From Frigidibacter sp. SD6-1 (GTDB lineage Bacteria; Pseudomonadota; Alphaproteobacteria; Rhodobacterales; Rhodobacteraceae): 64,000 nt of DNA. Where the stretch lies: contig NZ_JARJNR010000004.1 of assembly GCF_030143255.1 (NCBI RefSeq), forward strand, positions 310,001 to 374,000. The letters run 5' to 3'. Position numbers and translations under genes: made by a program. The notes below the pieces were generated by a model that saw only the letters and a program-made list of their open reading frames with translations, searched no databases and was not told where the DNA came from. This document shows positions 1 to 9,884 of the stretch, piece after piece. Each line of letters opens with the position of its first letter. Position 1 is the first letter of the stretch.

Positions 1-166
1 ATGCCTCGGCTATTTGACCTTGGTCGTAGTCCCGGCTGTGGACCAGTCTGGCCGGGGCAGGTGCGATTCGTCCATAGGTTGTGTGCAGGGCCGCGCTATG
101 TCCGACCTTTGGCCAGTTGCCGGGAAGCGACGGCTTGCTATGGTCGGGCCTGGAGGGAGAACTGGC

Positions 167-853
167 GTGACCAGCGAGGCCACAACCGGACCACGGCCCC
201 TGACCTCGGCGCTGATCGTCGAGGATCACCCCCTGTTTTCCGAAGCCCTGTCGATGACGCTCAGCGCCTTCCTCGGGGTCGAGCAGATCGAGACCGCCGA
301 CCGGATCGAGGCGGCGATTGCGCATCTCGCCTCCGGTGCGCGCCCCGATATTGTCGTGCTCGACCTCAACCTGCCCGATGTCAGCGGCATGGACGGGCTG
401 ATCCGCGTCGCGCGCGTTGCGCGTGGCGTGCCGATCCTTGTCGTCTCCTCGATGGCGGAACCGCGCGTCATCGGCGCAGCGCTGAAGGCCGGAGCGGCGG
501 GGTTCGTGCCGAAACACAGCGCGCGTGATGTCTTCCGCGCCGCCTTCGCTGCCATCGGCGCGGGCCGAACCTATGTGCCGGAGGGCTATCAACCCGGCAC
601 TCTGCCCGACGAGGACCCGATCGAAAAGATGCGGCTTCTGACCCCGCAGCAGGCGCGTATCCTGCAGCTGATCTGCGAGGGGCGGCTGAACAAGCAGATC
701 GCCTATGACCTGTCGATCGCCGAGACGACGGTGAAGGCCCATGTCACCGCGATCATGCGCAAGCTGGGCGTCTTCAGCCGCACACAGGCGGTGCTGATGG
801 CCAAGGGCGTCGATTTTGCCGCACTCTTGTCAGGGCGCGATGGTGCTGCGTAA
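167..853 (+). CDS. NarL/FixJ-type response regulator (receiver + LuxR HTH)
   Basis: A two-component response regulator of 228 residues. The receiver domain covers about residues 12-130, with the acidic pair at E19-D20 (IVEDHP) and the likely phosphorylated Asp in VVLDLNLPD at about D66. A LuxR-type helix-turn-helix (LTPQQARIL, then NKQIAYDL and TTVKAHV) fills about residues 158-210. I chose the GTG at 167 because GGAGGGAGA lies six bases upstream; the open frame extends further upstream to 14 without a domain or ribosome site. It is followed after 21 bases by a FIST-domain sensor and then a hybrid kinase, so it probably serves as the transcriptional output of that kinase. The pairing is inferred from order only. 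Confidence 0.88.
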   Translation: MTSEATTGPRPLTSALIVEDHPLFSEALSMTLSAFLGVEQIETADRIEAAIAHLASGARPDIVVLDLNLPDVSGMDGLIRVARVARGVPILVVSSMAEPRVIGAALKAGAAGFVPKHSARDVFRAAFAAIGAGRTYVPEGYQPGTLPDEDPIEKMRLLTPQQARILQLICEGRLNKQIAYDLSIAETTVKAHVTAIMRKLGVFSRTQAVLMAKGVDFAALLSGRDGAA

Positions 854-874
854 CCTCCCGCAGCGGAGGAACGG

Positions 875-2062
875 ATGAGCGGCGCGCAGACAGTTCTCAC
901 ATCCTGGGCCGAGGCCGGAGACGTGCTGCGCGTCGGCGTCGCGCCCGCGCGTCCCGCCGAAGCAGAGGGCGACCCGGTCGAAGAGATCGCAAAGACGCTC
1001 GCCGGGCCGCCGCTCGCCGCCATCTTTCTCTTCGTCTCGCCCGAAGCGGATGCGGAGGCCGTCGCCCGGCGCGCGTGCGCCCGGTTCGCGCCCGTTCCGG
1101 TGATCGGCTGCACGACCGCAGGGGAAATCTCGCCCGATGGCTATGTCGAGGGCCGGATCCTCGCCATCGGCCTGCCCGCCGATCTCTTCGCCGTAGAGAA
1201 GCGGCTGGTGCCCGACCTCGATGACCTGGCGGGAGAAAGCCTGATCAGCGACATGATCCGCGCGCGGCAGACGCTGGCACGCACGCGGCCCGATTGGGAA
1301 GGCGAGTTCGCCTTCGTCATGGTCGACGGCCTGTCGCGCCGGGAAGATGAGTTGACCGCAGCACTCGCGGCGGCACTCGGGCCTGTGCCGCTTTTCGGTG
1401 GCTCGGCGGGCGACGGGCTGAGGTTCGGCAATACGTTCGTCTTTCACGAGGGGCGCGCGCTGCAGAAGGCCGCCGTGATCACCTTCGTCCGCAGTCGCTG
1501 CCGGGTGAAGGTCTTCAACCTCGACCATCTGGTGCCGACCGATCAGCGCATGGTGGTGACCGGCGCCGATCCGGCGCGGCGCATCGTTCACACGATCAAT
1601 GCCGAACCGGCCGCTTTCGAATATGCGCGCCTTCTGGGCAAGGACCCCGCACAACTGACCACCTTTACCTTCGCCGCCCATCCGGTCGTCGTGCGTTTCG
1701 GCGGGCGCCATCATGTGCGCTCGATCCAGCGGATGGAGGCGAACGGCGATCTGCATTTCTTCTCGGCCATCGGCGAGGGGCTGGTGCTGACGCTGGCCGA
1801 GCCGCAGGACATGGCCGACCATCTGGCGCGCGAGCTTGACGCGCTGGCGCAGGGCGAACCGCCAGCGGCGATCCTGGCGTGCGACTGCGTGCTGAGGCGG
1901 ATCGAGGCGCAGGAAAAACAGGCGTTCGGCCGCCTGTCCGACCTTCTTCGCCGCCACCGTGTCGTGGGCTTTTCGACCTATGGCGAACAATTGGGCGCCA
2001 TGCATGTGAACCAGACGATGACCGGCGTGGCGATCTATCCGCCGGAGGAGGGCGCGCGATGA
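875..2062 (+). CDS. FIST-domain sensor protein (NosP-like)
   Basis: A 395-residue protein with FIST_N and FIST_C domains. Family hallmarks include the GCTTAGEISPDGY stretch near residue 90, PLFGGSAGDGL near 170, and the C-terminal DCVLRR and VGFSTYGEQ segments. The ATG at 875 follows GGAGG. No signal peptide or membrane segment is seen, so it is cytoplasmic. In Pseudomonas and Vibrio, FIST proteins of the NosP group bind haem and nitric oxide and inhibit a histidine kinase encoded next door. Here the stop codon overlaps the start of such a kinase (ATGA at 2059-2062), which supports the same role. Haem binding itself cannot be read from the sequence; some FIST proteins bind amino acids instead. 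Confidence 0.85.
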   Translation: MSGAQTVLTSWAEAGDVLRVGVAPARPAEAEGDPVEEIAKTLAGPPLAAIFLFVSPEADAEAVARRACARFAPVPVIGCTTAGEISPDGYVEGRILAIGLPADLFAVEKRLVPDLDDLAGESLISDMIRARQTLARTRPDWEGEFAFVMVDGLSRREDELTAALAAALGPVPLFGGSAGDGLRFGNTFVFHEGRALQKAAVITFVRSRCRVKVFNLDHLVPTDQRMVVTGADPARRIVHTINAEPAAFEYARLLGKDPAQLTTFTFAAHPVVVRFGGRHHVRSIQRMEANGDLHFFSAIGEGLVLTLAEPQDMADHLARELDALAQGEPPAAILACDCVLRRIEAQEKQAFGRLSDLLRRHRVVGFSTYGEQLGAMHVNQTMTGVAIYPPEEGAR

Positions 2063-4248
2063 CCCTCTCGCTGGTTAATCCCGCCGATCCGCCGGAACGT
2101 CAGCGCGAAAAGCTGATCCAGATCGCCGAAGTGCTGATGCGGCGGGTCGAGCAGGCGACCGACGACGGCGGGGCGGCGTATGCGCAGTTCCAGCGTGCGG
2201 TGATGCTGGAAGATCAGGTGCGGGACCGCACGCGCGAACTGGAACGCGCGCTCGACCTCCTCAATGGCTCGAACGCGCTTCTGGCCGCCGCAACGCGCGA
2301 GGCCGAAGCCGCGCGCCAGAACCTCGCCAATGCGATCGAGACGGTGCAGGAAGGCTTTGCGCTTTTTGGTGCCGACGAGCGGCTGGTTCTGTGCAACTCG
2401 CGCTTCGGCATGCAGCTTGGCGGTATCCATCAGGAACTGCGCCCGGGACTTTCCTTCACCGACTATGTGGGCCTGGTCAGCACGTCGGCCGACCTCGCGC
2501 GCGAGCCGGGCGTCAGCGCGGCGGCCTGGGCCGAACGGCGGCTGCGCCGTCATGGCGACCGGCATGTGATCTTCACCGTGCCGCTGACCGGCGATCGCTG
2601 GGTGCAGGTATCCGAACATCGGACGCCCGACGGCGGTACCGTCATCATCCAGACCGACGTGACCGAGATCCTGCGGCTGGAACGGCAGGAACGCGGCAAG
2701 CTTCTGGACGAACAGGCGCGGATCATCCGCGCGACGCTCGACCATCTGGGGCAGGGGGTCGGCATCTTCGACCGGGAACGGCGGCTTCTGGGCTGGAACC
2801 GCAAGCTCGCCGATCTGCTCTCGATCCCGGTCGGGCGGCTGCGGCTCGGCGCGGGGTTCGAAAGCCTCGTTACCGCGCTTGGCTCCGAGATGCGGTTCGG
2901 TGGCGGCTTTGGCCTCGATGCGCTTCTGAGTTGGGTCGCGACAGAAGACCCGCGCCCGGCCCTGACCTTCGAGCTCGCGCGGGGCCACGAGACGGTTCTT
3001 GCGGTCTTCGCCGAAGAAATGCCCGACCGGGGCTTCGTGATGAGCGTGACCGACATCAGCACCGAACGTTCGGCGCTCCGTGCGATCTCCGAGGCGAAGG
3101 AGACGCTGGAACAGCGGGTGCAGGACCGGACCGAGGATCTGGCCCGTGCGCTCGGCGAGGCCGAACGCGCCAATGCAGCGCGCGCCCGCTTCGTCGCGGC
3201 GGCCAGTCACGATCTGCTGCAGCCCCTGTCGGCGGCAAAGCTCTTCATGGCGGCGGCGACCGACGGCACCGTCGGCAACCCGGCCACATCGGCAGCGCTT
3301 GAAAAGGCGCAGAACGCGCTTGGCAGCGTCGAGCAGATTCTGGAGGCGCTGCTCGACATCTCGCGGCTCGAGGCGGGCCGGGTGGCGATCGACGCCGGCC
3401 CGGTCGATCTTGGCCGACTGCTGCGACAGCTTTCGGACGAATTTGCGCCGCTCGCCGCCCGCAAGGGTCTCGACTTCCGCATCGTGCCGACGGCCGCGAT
3501 GGTCGAAAGCGATGCGACCTACCTGCGGCGCATCCTGCAAAACCTGATCGGCAATGCGATCCGCTATACCCTGCAGGGCCGCGTGCTGGTGGGCGTAAGG
3601 CGCGGGTCCGGCACCGTGCGGGTCGAGGTGCGCGATACCGGCCCCGGCATTCCCGAGACGGAACGCGCCAGCATCTTCCGCGAGTTCCACCGCATCGGCG
3701 GCCGTGCCTCGGCGTCGGAGGGCATGGGGCTAGGCCTTGCCATTGTCGAGCGGGCAGCGGCGATCCTCGGCCATCCGCTCGATCTTGCGTCGGAGGTCGG
3801 GCGCGGCACCTGTTTTGCGCTCACGCTGCCCCTGACCGCGATGGCCTCTGCCGGTCCGCACGTCGGCACCGGCTGGGCCGCACCGCCGGAGGTGCCGGGC
3901 GGCCAGATCGTCTGTCTGATCGAGAATGACGAAGGCGTGCGGAAGGCTCTCGCGCTTCTTCTGGAAAACTGGGGTTTCAGCGTGATCGACGTCGCAACCG
4001 GCGAAGAGGCGCTCGCGCTTGTTGCCGACATGGGCGTGGTGCCGGATCATTTCCTCGCCGACTATCACCTCGGCGCCGGGATGGATGGCGCAAGCTGTCT
4101 GGAGGCATTGAGCGCGGCCTATGGCCCCGTCCGGGCGCGCGTGATCAGCGCAAACCGCTCGACCGAAGTCGAGCGGCGGGCGGCGCCCTGGGGGCTCTTG
4201 CAGAAGCCGCTCCGGGCGGAGGAACTGGCGGCCTTTCTGCTGGGCTGA
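2059..4248 (+). CDS. Hybrid sensor histidine kinase (NahK/ErcS'-like, PAS-PAS-HisKA-HATPase-REC)
   Basis: A 729-residue soluble hybrid kinase. Order: a helical N-terminus with MRRVEQATDDGG near residue 25, two PAS-like domains (about 86-205 and 222-335), a coiled coil, HisKA with phospho-acceptor H384 in AAASHDLLQPL, HATPase with N box NLIGNAIRYT, DTGPGIPE and GMGLGLA (about 495-560), and a C-terminal receiver with Asp at about 668 (DYHLGAGMDG). No membrane helices are apparent, so the signal is likely delivered by the upstream FIST protein, whose gene overlaps this one by four bases. The N-terminus and domain order resemble NahK-type kinases partnered with NosP. The open frame extends upstream to 1879, but that part lies inside the FIST gene and is rejected. 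Confidence 0.88.
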   Translation: MTLSLVNPADPPERQREKLIQIAEVLMRRVEQATDDGGAAYAQFQRAVMLEDQVRDRTRELERALDLLNGSNALLAAATREAEAARQNLANAIETVQEGFALFGADERLVLCNSRFGMQLGGIHQELRPGLSFTDYVGLVSTSADLAREPGVSAAAWAERRLRRHGDRHVIFTVPLTGDRWVQVSEHRTPDGGTVIIQTDVTEILRLERQERGKLLDEQARIIRATLDHLGQGVGIFDRERRLLGWNRKLADLLSIPVGRLRLGAGFESLVTALGSEMRFGGGFGLDALLSWVATEDPRPALTFELARGHETVLAVFAEEMPDRGFVMSVTDISTERSALRAISEAKETLEQRVQDRTEDLARALGEAERANAARARFVAAASHDLLQPLSAAKLFMAAATDGTVGNPATSAALEKAQNALGSVEQILEALLDISRLEAGRVAIDAGPVDLGRLLRQLSDEFAPLAARKGLDFRIVPTAAMVESDATYLRRILQNLIGNAIRYTLQGRVLVGVRRGSGTVRVEVRDTGPGIPETERASIFREFHRIGGRASASEGMGLGLAIVERAAAILGHPLDLASEVGRGTCFALTLPLTAMASAGPHVGTGWAAPPEVPGGQIVCLIENDEGVRKALALLLENWGFSVIDVATGEEALALVADMGVVPDHFLADYHLGAGMDGASCLEALSAAYGPVRARVISANRSTEVERRAAPWGLLQKPLRAEELAAFLLG

Positions 4249-4299
4249 CAGGTCGCGGCAGTCCGGGTGAAACCCGCCGGCCCCGACGTGACGGCGCCG

Positions 4300-4761
4300 C
4301 TATGTCAGGCAAAGGCGCATGTCACAGCGATCGAGGCCCGGGCCGAAACCGTCAGGCGTGACCCGGGTGACGGCAAAGCCGAACCGCGCATAAAAGGCGC
4401 GCGTGTGCTGGCTCGTGGAGAGCACGACCTCGTCGATCCCGGGAAGGGAGCGGGCCAGTGCGAGCCGCGCCTCGGTCAGGCGCGTGCCAAGCCCCGTTCC
4501 GTGCAGCGGGCGGTCCACCATGCCCCAGCAAAGGCCCGCGCTGCGGCTGCCGGGGGCTTTGTCCAAGCCGCCGCAGGCGATCACCCGGCCGTCCCGCTCC
4601 AGCACCAGATAGGGCGCTGCCGACGCGGCACTATCACGCAGGAACTGGACGAAGTCCGTCCGCTCCGCCGGATCGAAGAAGTCGGGCAGGTTCCCATCGA
4701 AGATCGACAGGCACCTGTCGAAATCACACGCGGCATAGGGGCGGGACAGGATGTCGTTCAT
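4300..4761 (-). CDS. GNAT family N-acetyltransferase
   Basis: A 153-residue acetyltransferase of the GNAT fold. The acetyl-CoA binding loop is degenerate but visible (RPLHGTGLGTRLTEARL), preceded by YLVLERDGRVIACGG and followed by TRAFYARFGFAV, the usual final strand-helix. The substrate is unknown. I prefer the start at 4761 (MNDILSRPY); an open extension of 19 basic residues upstream has no family similarity. The gene converges with the kinase gene at 4248 and follows the molybdopterin-binding gene at 4824 on the same strand after about 60 bases, so it could be the last gene of the maturation cluster, but nothing links the functions. Confidence 0.75.
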   Translation of the reverse strand: MNDILSRPYAACDFDRCLSIFDGNLPDFFDPAERTDFVQFLRDSAASAAPYLVLERDGRVIACGGLDKAPGSRSAGLCWGMVDRPLHGTGLGTRLTEARLALARSLPGIDEVVLSTSQHTRAFYARFGFAVTRVTPDGFGPGLDRCDMRLCLT

Positions 4762-4823
4762 GGGCCTTTCATAGCCGGACTTTCGTCGGTCGCCGAGCAG
4801 CCGTCGCGCCCTTGCCAACAGGA

Positions 4824-5836
4824 TCAGTCGCCGCGCGCCGCCCCCCGGTCGCGCGGCAGCGGGCGGATCGGGATTTCCTTCAGAAGGCCGCCCACGCCCA
4901 TCGCCGCGATGTCTTCGTCGGTGACAGCGAGACCGCAGGCGAGGCGTTCCAGCACCCAGTCAGCACCATTGAGCGCCGGCGAGCGGGCACAGCCGGGCAG
5001 GCCGATCACCGGCCGGTCCCGGAGCGTGCCATGGAAGAGCAGGTTTCCGGGATCGACCGGCATGCCGAACCGTGCCACATGCCCCTCGGCCCGGCGCAGC
5101 GCCTGAGGCGCGGTGTCGTGAAGGTCGGAGGTGGCGGCGCCGGTAAGGATCAGGATCAGCTCCTCGTCGCATCCGCGAAGTGCCTCCGACAGGGCCGCCT
5201 CCTCGTGCGGAACTTCGTCGATCCTTCGCAGTTCGATGCCGAGTGACGTCAACCGACCGCGCATCGCCTCGCGGCCTTTTGCGGCCAGCTTCGGATCGTC
5301 GCCCGGGGCACGGGTCAGGATCAGCGCCGCCGTGCGCAAGACGACCGGGCGCACCCCGATCGCGGCCCGGGCCCTTGCGGCCGCCGTTTCAGCGAGAGCA
5401 CCCGCGACGGCATAGGAAATGATCTTGACGGTTCCGACCAAGGTTCCAGGCGCGACCCGCGCATGATCGGGCAGGGTGGCGAGCGTGATCGCCGGATCGA
5501 CACGGTTCAGCGCATGAAGCCTGGGCGCATCGAGCGCGACAATGCCCGGCCGGTCGGCCACCAGATTGACGCGACCGGCATGGGGCGGCGTGAGGCGCAG
5601 ACCCGCCTCCGCCGGATCGGGGACCAAGGCGGCCGCGAGCCGGGCTGCGGCCTCATCCTCGCCCACGTCGCCCGGTTCAAGCTCTGCGACGGTCACTGCC
5701 TGAACGCCGTGGGCACGCAACTCCGCGATCTGCCCGGCGCCGAGGAGTGTGCCCTTGGCGAGCTTCCGGCCATTCAGCTTCAGCGAATGCGCAAGGATCG
5801 TGCCAAGCGCCTCGCCGACCGGTCGCGGGCCGAACT

Positions 5837-5840
<4 letters not shown>
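4824..5840 (-). CDS. Molybdopterin-binding (MoCF/MoeA-like) protein
   Basis: A 338-residue protein with a MoeA-like N-terminal part (VGEALGTILAHSLKLNGRKLAKGTLL) and a C-terminal MoCF_biosynth/MPT-binding domain (ELILILTGAATSDLHDTAPQALR, then HGTLRDRPVIGLPGCARSP). Proteins of this type occur beside XdhC/CoxF genes and are thought to handle molybdopterin during insertion of cofactor into molybdenum hydroxylases; some homologues are fused to a MobA-like nucleotidyltransferase, which is absent here. The start overlaps the stop of the xdhC-like gene by four bases, so both are translated from one message. The exact step is not established. Confidence 0.8.
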
Positions 5841-6823
<983 letters not shown>

Positions 6824-6892
6824 GGGGCGACTATGATCGGGGATGTCGTGCGACGCCAGTGTCAAAAGGTCGAAGCCGCGCGATGCGGTGCC

Positions 6893-6922
6893 GCGGAAAA
6901 ATCTTCGCGAAGATTTTTCCGC
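6893..6922. promoter_or_regulatory. Perfect 30-bp palindrome between VWA and xdhC-like genes
   Basis: The two 15-base arms are exact reverse complements: GCGGAAAAATCTTCG at 6893-6907 and its complement at 6908-6922. As RNA it would form a stem closing on a small loop, with an A-run on one side of the stem and a U-run on the other, so it could terminate transcription in either direction or process the message between the VWA gene (stop at 6935) and the XdhC gene (start at 6823). A dimeric repressor site is the alternative. There is no separate poly-T tail after the stem. Confidence 0.6.
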
Positions 6923-6934
6923 CCCGGCCGTGGC

Positions 6935-8197
6935 TCAGCCGCGCATGAGGGCGAGGAGGCGATCCTTCTCGCCGCTGCCCGCCGAGGCCGACAGCGCCGC
7001 GCCGAGCGCGGCAAGAGTGGCGACCGAATGGCCCGCGACCAGCGTGTCGACATGGGGCAGCATGGTGGCGATGCCACGGGCGCGGGGCGCAAAGCCCTGA
7101 AAGCGCAGGAGCGGGTTGACCCAGACAAGGCGGCGGCTGGCGAGATGCAGCCGCTCCATCTCTCTGGCAAGGTCGCTTGCCGGGTCGCGGTCCAGACCGT
7201 CGGTGATCAAGAGGACCACCGCGCCCTGACCCATCACGCGGCGCGCCCAGTCGCGGTTGAAGGCATGCAGGCAGCCGCCGATCCGTGTGCCGCCCTGCCA
7301 GTCCTGCGCCTCTGCCCCCGCCGCCGCCAGCGCCTGATCGACATCTCGGCGCGCGAGATGGCGGGTGATGTTGGTCAGCCGCGTGCCGAAGGTGAAGGCA
7401 TGGACATCTGCCCAACCGCCCGCGCCCTTTTGGTTCGCGACCGCGTGAAGGAAATGCAGGACCATGCGGCTGTAGTGCGACATTGACCCCGATATGTCGC
7501 ACAGGACCACCAGATTGGGCTGGCGTGCGCGCCGCCTGCGGGTCGCGAGCGTGCCGATCTCGCCGCCGCGGCGGAGGCTGAGCGCGATGGTGCGGCGCCA
7601 GTCGGCGATCGGGCCGCGCGCGGCTGGTGCGGTGCGGCGCGAGGCGAGCGGTGGGACCGGCAGGTGAAGCCGCGCGATCATCCGCCGCGCCTCGGCCATC
7701 TCGGCCGGGCTCATCTGTTCGAAGTCGAGCGTCCTCAGCCGTTCCTCGCCCGACGACGTTCCGGTCGCGTCGCCCTCGATCTGCAGTTCATCGTCCGGCG
7801 CGGGCGGTGCCTCTATCCCTTCAGGGATCATTCCGTCCAGCAGGGCGGCTGCCGCCCGCCGTTCCGCTGCGGCGGCCTTGCGGTCCTCCTGCAGGCCCCG
7901 GATCGAGGGCAGCAGAAGGCTCATCATCTGTTCGAGATAACGCGGGTCGCGCCAGAAGAGCCGGAAGGTCTGGGCAAAGATCGCCCGGTCCTCGGGACGC
8001 GACACGAAGGAGGCGTGCAGCGTCCAGTAGAAATCCCGCCGGTCAGTGAAGCCAGCCGCCGCGACCGCACGGATCGCGCCGAGGACCTTGCCGGGACCAA
8101 GGCGCAGTCCCGCCTTCCTGAGCGCCCGGGCGAAATGGGTGATATTGGCGGCGAGCCTGCCGTCTTCGGGGATCTCGAGTGGCGGTGCGTCAGCCAT
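6935..8197 (-). CDS. VWA-domain protein, CoxE-like
   Basis: A 420-residue protein of the CoxE family (VWA_CoxE). The N-terminal helical part is followed by a von Willebrand A domain with the MIDAS motif DISGSMS at about residue 234 (DxSxS). In the CO dehydrogenase system CoxD (a MoxR ATPase) and CoxE together mature the copper-sulfur-molybdenum site; MoxR-VWA pairs are general metal-insertion or remodelling machines. The start at 8197 (MADAPPLEIPED) is preferred: the 16-codon in-frame extension upstream is translated from the hairpin repeat at 8208-8256 and is not protein-like. The preceding gene on this strand is the MoxR ATPase. Confidence 0.88.
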   Translation of the reverse strand: MADAPPLEIPEDGRLAANITHFARALRKAGLRLGPGKVLGAIRAVAAAGFTDRRDFYWTLHASFVSRPEDRAIFAQTFRLFWRDPRYLEQMMSLLLPSIRGLQEDRKAAAAERRAAAALLDGMIPEGIEAPPAPDDELQIEGDATGTSSGEERLRTLDFEQMSPAEMAEARRMIARLHLPVPPLASRRTAPAARGPIADWRRTIALSLRRGGEIGTLATRRRRARQPNLVVLCDISGSMSHYSRMVLHFLHAVANQKGAGGWADVHAFTFGTRLTNITRHLARRDVDQALAAAGAEAQDWQGGTRIGGCLHAFNRDWARRVMGQGAVVLLITDGLDRDPASDLAREMERLHLASRRLVWVNPLLRFQGFAPRARGIATMLPHVDTLVAGHSVATLAALGAALSASAGSGEKDRLLALMRG

Positions 8198-8207
8198 TGC
8201 CGCCGTC

Positions 8208-8256
8208 GCGGGGGCTCTGCCCCCGCACCCCCGGGATATTTGCAAACGAAAGAGGG
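8208..8256 (+). repeat. GGGATATTT-type hairpin repeat, copy 1
   Basis: An 8-bp stem GCGGGGGC/GCCCCCGC with loop TCT (8208-8226) is followed by CCCCCGGGATATTTGCAAAC and GAAAG. It fills the gap between the MoxR gene (stop 8267) and the VWA gene (start 8197). Similar units occur at 15836, 38774, 50166, 61327 and 61379. It probably acts as a message-processing or termination signal, which is inference. Confidence 0.75.
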
Positions 8257-8266
8257 GCGGGCATGG

Positions 8267-9178
8267 TCATTCTGCGGCAAGACCGGCGCGTGCCTCGCCC
8301 AGCAGGCGCGCGGCCTCCGATCCGGCGATCTTCTGGATATCATCCTGATATTTCAGGATCGCGCCCAGCGTGTCGGCGATTACCTCGGGTGACAAGGCGA
8401 TGACATCGAGCGCGAGGAGGCATTTGGCCCAGTCGATGGTTTCGGCCACGCCCGGGCGCTTGAAGAGATCCTCGGCGCGGAGGCGCTGGACGAAGGCCAC
8501 GATCTCGCGGCTGAGGCTTTCGGTCGCCTCGGGGGCGCGGGCATGCAGTATCGCCATCTCGCGGTCGAAGGCGGGGTAATCGACCCAGTGATAGAGGCAG
8601 CGGCGTTTCAGCGCGTCGTGGATCTCACGCGTGCGGTTCGAGGTCAGGATGACGATGGGCGGTTCTGGTGCGCGGATCGTGCCGAGTTCCGGGATTGTGA
8701 CCTGGAAGTCCGAGAGCGCCTCGAGGAGGAAGGCCTCGAATGGTTCGTCCGTGCGGTCGATCTCGTCGATCAGAAGGACAGGGGCGCCGCCCGGCTGGGG
8801 GCGCATGGCGGCGAGGAGCGGGCGTTCGATCAGATAGTCTTCGGTGAAAAGTTCGGTCCGAAGCGCTTGGCGCTCGGCGCCGCCCGCCGCCTCGGCGCTG
8901 CGGATCGCGATCATCTGGGCGGCGAAGTTCCAGTCGCAGACGGCGGAGGCCTGGTCGAGACCTTCATAGCATTGCAGCCGGATCAGCCGGCGGCCGAGAG
9001 CGGTCGCGATCGCCTTGGCGATCTCGGTCTTGCCGACGCCCGCCTCGCCTTCGAGGAAGAGCGGGCGGCCGAGCCGGAGGGCGAGGAAGGTGACGGTGGC
9101 CAGCGCGCGGTCGGCCACATAGCCTTGACGGTCGAGGAGGGTCGCGACCTCGTCGATGCTGGCGGGAAGGGTGGTCAT
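8267..9178 (-). CDS. MoxR-family AAA+ ATPase, CoxD-like
   Basis: A 303-residue AAA+ ATPase. Walker A GEAGVGKT lies at about residues 44-51, Walker B VLLIDEIDR near 135, sensor 1 in ILTSNRTREIHDALKRRC, and the C-terminal lid follows. MoxR ATPases work with VWA proteins to remodel or activate metalloenzymes; next to a CoxE-like gene this one is best read as CoxD. The start at 9178 (MTTLPASIDE) follows GAGGAGG on the minus strand; the open frame continues 85 codons upstream with no similarity and is rejected. It begins 97 bases after the end of the sugar-kinase gene on the same strand. Confidence 0.9.
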   Translation of the reverse strand: MTTLPASIDEVATLLDRQGYVADRALATVTFLALRLGRPLFLEGEAGVGKTEIAKAIATALGRRLIRLQCYEGLDQASAVCDWNFAAQMIAIRSAEAAGGAERQALRTELFTEDYLIERPLLAAMRPQPGGAPVLLIDEIDRTDEPFEAFLLEALSDFQVTIPELGTIRAPEPPIVILTSNRTREIHDALKRRCLYHWVDYPAFDREMAILHARAPEATESLSREIVAFVQRLRAEDLFKRPGVAETIDWAKCLLALDVIALSPEVIADTLGAILKYQDDIQKIAGSEAARLLGEARAGLAAE

Positions 9179-9275
9179 GGCGCCTCCTCTGATCGCTGCG
9201 ATGCTTTCGCCTCGCGCGGTCCGGGTCAAGGGTGGAGGCGGGGCAGGCGCATACGACCTTGGGCGTAGAGACGGA

Positions 9276-9884
9276 TCACGACAGAACGATGTCGGCCGGA
9301 GCCGACCCGCCGCAAACGCGGCGGATGTTGGGCAGGTCGTTGGTTGCGATCCAGGTCTCGGCCGCCGCCTCTGACCGCCCGTAATGCGCCCAGCGGGCGT
9401 GGAGGCGGCGGCGGAGTTCCTCCTCGGGGACATCGAGCATCACCGTGAGGTCGAGATGGCGTCGCGCCTCGCGCCATGGGGCGTCGTCGAGGAGGAGGTA
9501 GTTGCCTTCGACGATAAGGATCCGGTGATCCTCGGTCACCAGATCGGCGGCGGCGCGCGAAAGTTCCATGCCCCTGTCGAAGATCGGGATCGCGACGTTG
9601 GCCTCGGTGCGAAGGCGGGCGAGGAGATGGCCGAAGCCCGCCGCGTCGAAGGTTTCGGGCGCGCCCTTGCGGTGGGCGAGGCCGAGCGTGGCCAAAAGCC
9701 CGTCGTCATAGTGAAACCCGTCCATCGGCACGACCTTCGCGGTCTCGCCGAGGCGCCGGGCCAGATCGGCGGCGAGCGTCGATTTCCCCGATCCCGGCGG
9801 ACCGGCGATGCCCGCCAGAAAGCGTGGCCCCGGGCAATCCTCGGCCCGTTTCCCGATCAGATCGGCCAGCGCCCCGGGCGTCAT
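9276..9884 (-). CDS. frcK: P-loop kinase of a fructose-type ABC operon (FrcK-like)
   Basis: A 202-residue kinase of the uridine kinase/phosphoribulokinase-like fold. Walker A is GPPGSGKST at residues 29-37, followed by VVPMDGFHYDD, the substrate-side acidic motif of this family, and by HRILIVEGNYLLLDD. It ends the operon frcB-frcC-frcA-frcK and overlaps frcA by four bases (ATGA). In Sinorhizobium meliloti the frcBCAK operon imports fructose, ribose and mannose and FrcK is thought to phosphorylate the incoming sugar. The long open extension upstream of 9884 is a shadow of frcA. Confidence 0.8.
   Translation of the reverse strand: MTPGALADLIGKRAEDCPGPRFLAGIAGPPGSGKSTLAADLARRLGETAKVVPMDGFHYDDGLLATLGLAHRKGAPETFDAAGFGHLLARLRTEANVAIPIFDRGMELSRAAADLVTEDHRILIVEGNYLLLDDAPWREARRHLDLTVMLDVPEEELRRRLHARWAHYGRSEAAAETWIATNDLPNIRRVCGGSAPADIVLS

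Noticed and set aside
1-166. Coding region upstream of the response regulator
   Set aside because: The open frames here lack motifs and ribosome sites; it may be the end of an upstream intergenic region or promoter, but I see no clear element.
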